This document shows positions 16,006 to 16,465 of a stretch of DNA of 16,465 bases, piece after piece. The notes beneath the pieces are model-generated. The model saw only the letters and a list, made by a program, of their open reading frames with translations. It searched no databases and was not told the DNA's origin. A program made the position numbers and the translations under genes. Location: contig JAIOQD010000297.1 of the NCBI GenBank assembly GCA_021413595.1, forward strand, positions 1 through 16,465, written 5' to 3'. The stretch's first letter is position 1, and every line of letters starts with the position of its first letter. Source of the stretch: Bacteroidota bacterium (GTDB lineage Bacteria > Bacteroidota > Bacteroidia > 2-12-FULL-35-15).

Positions 16006-16465
16006 ATGCAATTAAAAGAAGTAGCGTACTTAATTGAAACAAGTATTGTAGGATTAAAAATGGATGTATTGGCTTGTCGCGGTGCAAAAGAGGGACAATG
16101 GTCCATTAAGATAAAAGATGCAACTGTATGGATCGATGTATTTGATTTCCCTACTACTCCTGGTAAATATTATTTGCAGGTGATGAGTGCAATGTTTCCA
16201 GTACCCGACAAAAAGAAAGATGAATTTGCCTGGGATCTATTAGACATCAATTATAAAATGTATAATTGCTGGATGTGTAAAAAAGAAAACTGGATCTATG
16301 TATTGAGTTTGAGAGAAGCCGCAGGGTTGAATCAATCGGAGGTGGATACTATATTGGATAGGGTGGCATTTTACAGTAGTGATTATTATAATAAATTAAG
16401 TTTTAAATACGAAGGATGTTGGTTACCAAAAGCTCCTGTAGCTGATAAGGCACCCGGCTCTCCTC
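16006..16465 (+). CDS. YbjN-like domain protein, 3' partial
   Basis: The frame opens at the ATG at 16006 and stays open to the window end (153 residues visible). It begins MQLKEVAYLIETSIVGLKM and shows an alternating alpha/beta pattern with many aromatic residues (WSIKIKDATVWIDVFDFP, KYYLQVMSAMFPVP, NCWMCKKENWIYVLSL), followed by a helix (REAAGLNQSEVDTILDRVAFYSSDYY). This resembles the YbjN / type III secretion chaperone-like fold. The cysteines at 88 and 91 (CWMC) could be a redox or metal pair. The end shown turns Ala/Pro-rich (KAPVADKAPG). The function is unknown, and the family call is tentative. It follows the monooxygenase on the same strand, 85 bases downstream. Confidence 0.6.
   Translation, partial: MQLKEVAYLIETSIVGLKMDVLACRGAKEGQWSIKIKDATVWIDVFDFPTTPGKYYLQVMSAMFPVPDKKKDEFAWDLLDINYKMYNCWMCKKENWIYVLSLREAAGLNQSEVDTILDRVAFYSSDYYNKLSFKYEGCWLPKAPVADKAPGSP

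Overview
This is a low-GC bacterial window that looks like an ordinary chromosomal housekeeping segment of a Bacteroidota genome (Flavobacteriia/Sphingobacteriia/Chitinophagia-like; I cannot place it lower). The evidence is: promoters of the Bacteroidota type (TTG-N19-TAnnTTTG, exact in front of the HU and rpsO genes), AT-rich leaders with little Shine-Dalgarno sequence, a ribosomal protein THX gene, an S15 and PNPase of Bacteroidota type, and a lipoprotein and an outer-membrane beta-barrel typical of the phylum. I see no phage, insertion-sequence, CRISPR, toxin-antitoxin or secretion gene cluster.

Layout. 1-3977 is a run of plus-strand genes: the 3' end of a type II NADH dehydrogenase fused in frame to a DUF1572 (DinB-like) domain, a rhomboid protease, a possible 27-residue leader ORF, a GmhB/HisB-type HAD phosphatase, a class IV PLP aminotransferase (PabC-like) and pdxH (which makes PLP). 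A bidirectional terminator follows at about 4.0 kb. 4053-8738 is a minus-strand block: ribosomal protein THX, a TrmH-family tRNA methyltransferase, an agmatinase-family ureohydrolase, a structured GC-rich intergenic element, HU, fmt and a small lipoprotein. 8739-9228 is a gene-poor stretch holding a ~200 bp segment bounded by 12 bp inverted repeats. Then come an outer-membrane beta-barrel protein (plus), a convergent terminator, pnp and rpsO (minus, the conserved S15-PNPase pair), a long-chain acyl-CoA ligase (minus), a nitronate monooxygenase (plus) and the start of a YbjN-like gene (plus) that runs off the end.

The window's most unusual points are lesions and fusions rather than a new system. 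rpsO (ribosomal protein S15) carries an in-frame TGA where an arginine is expected at codon 35, with the rest of the gene intact. The acyl-CoA ligase about 1.2 kb away has lost roughly 29 bases in mid-gene and is split into two frames. The NADH dehydrogenase is fused to a DinB-like domain with neither a stop nor a start between them. The two lesions could be sequence errors or recent mutations; the fusion looks real. I found no convincing previously undescribed multi-gene system.
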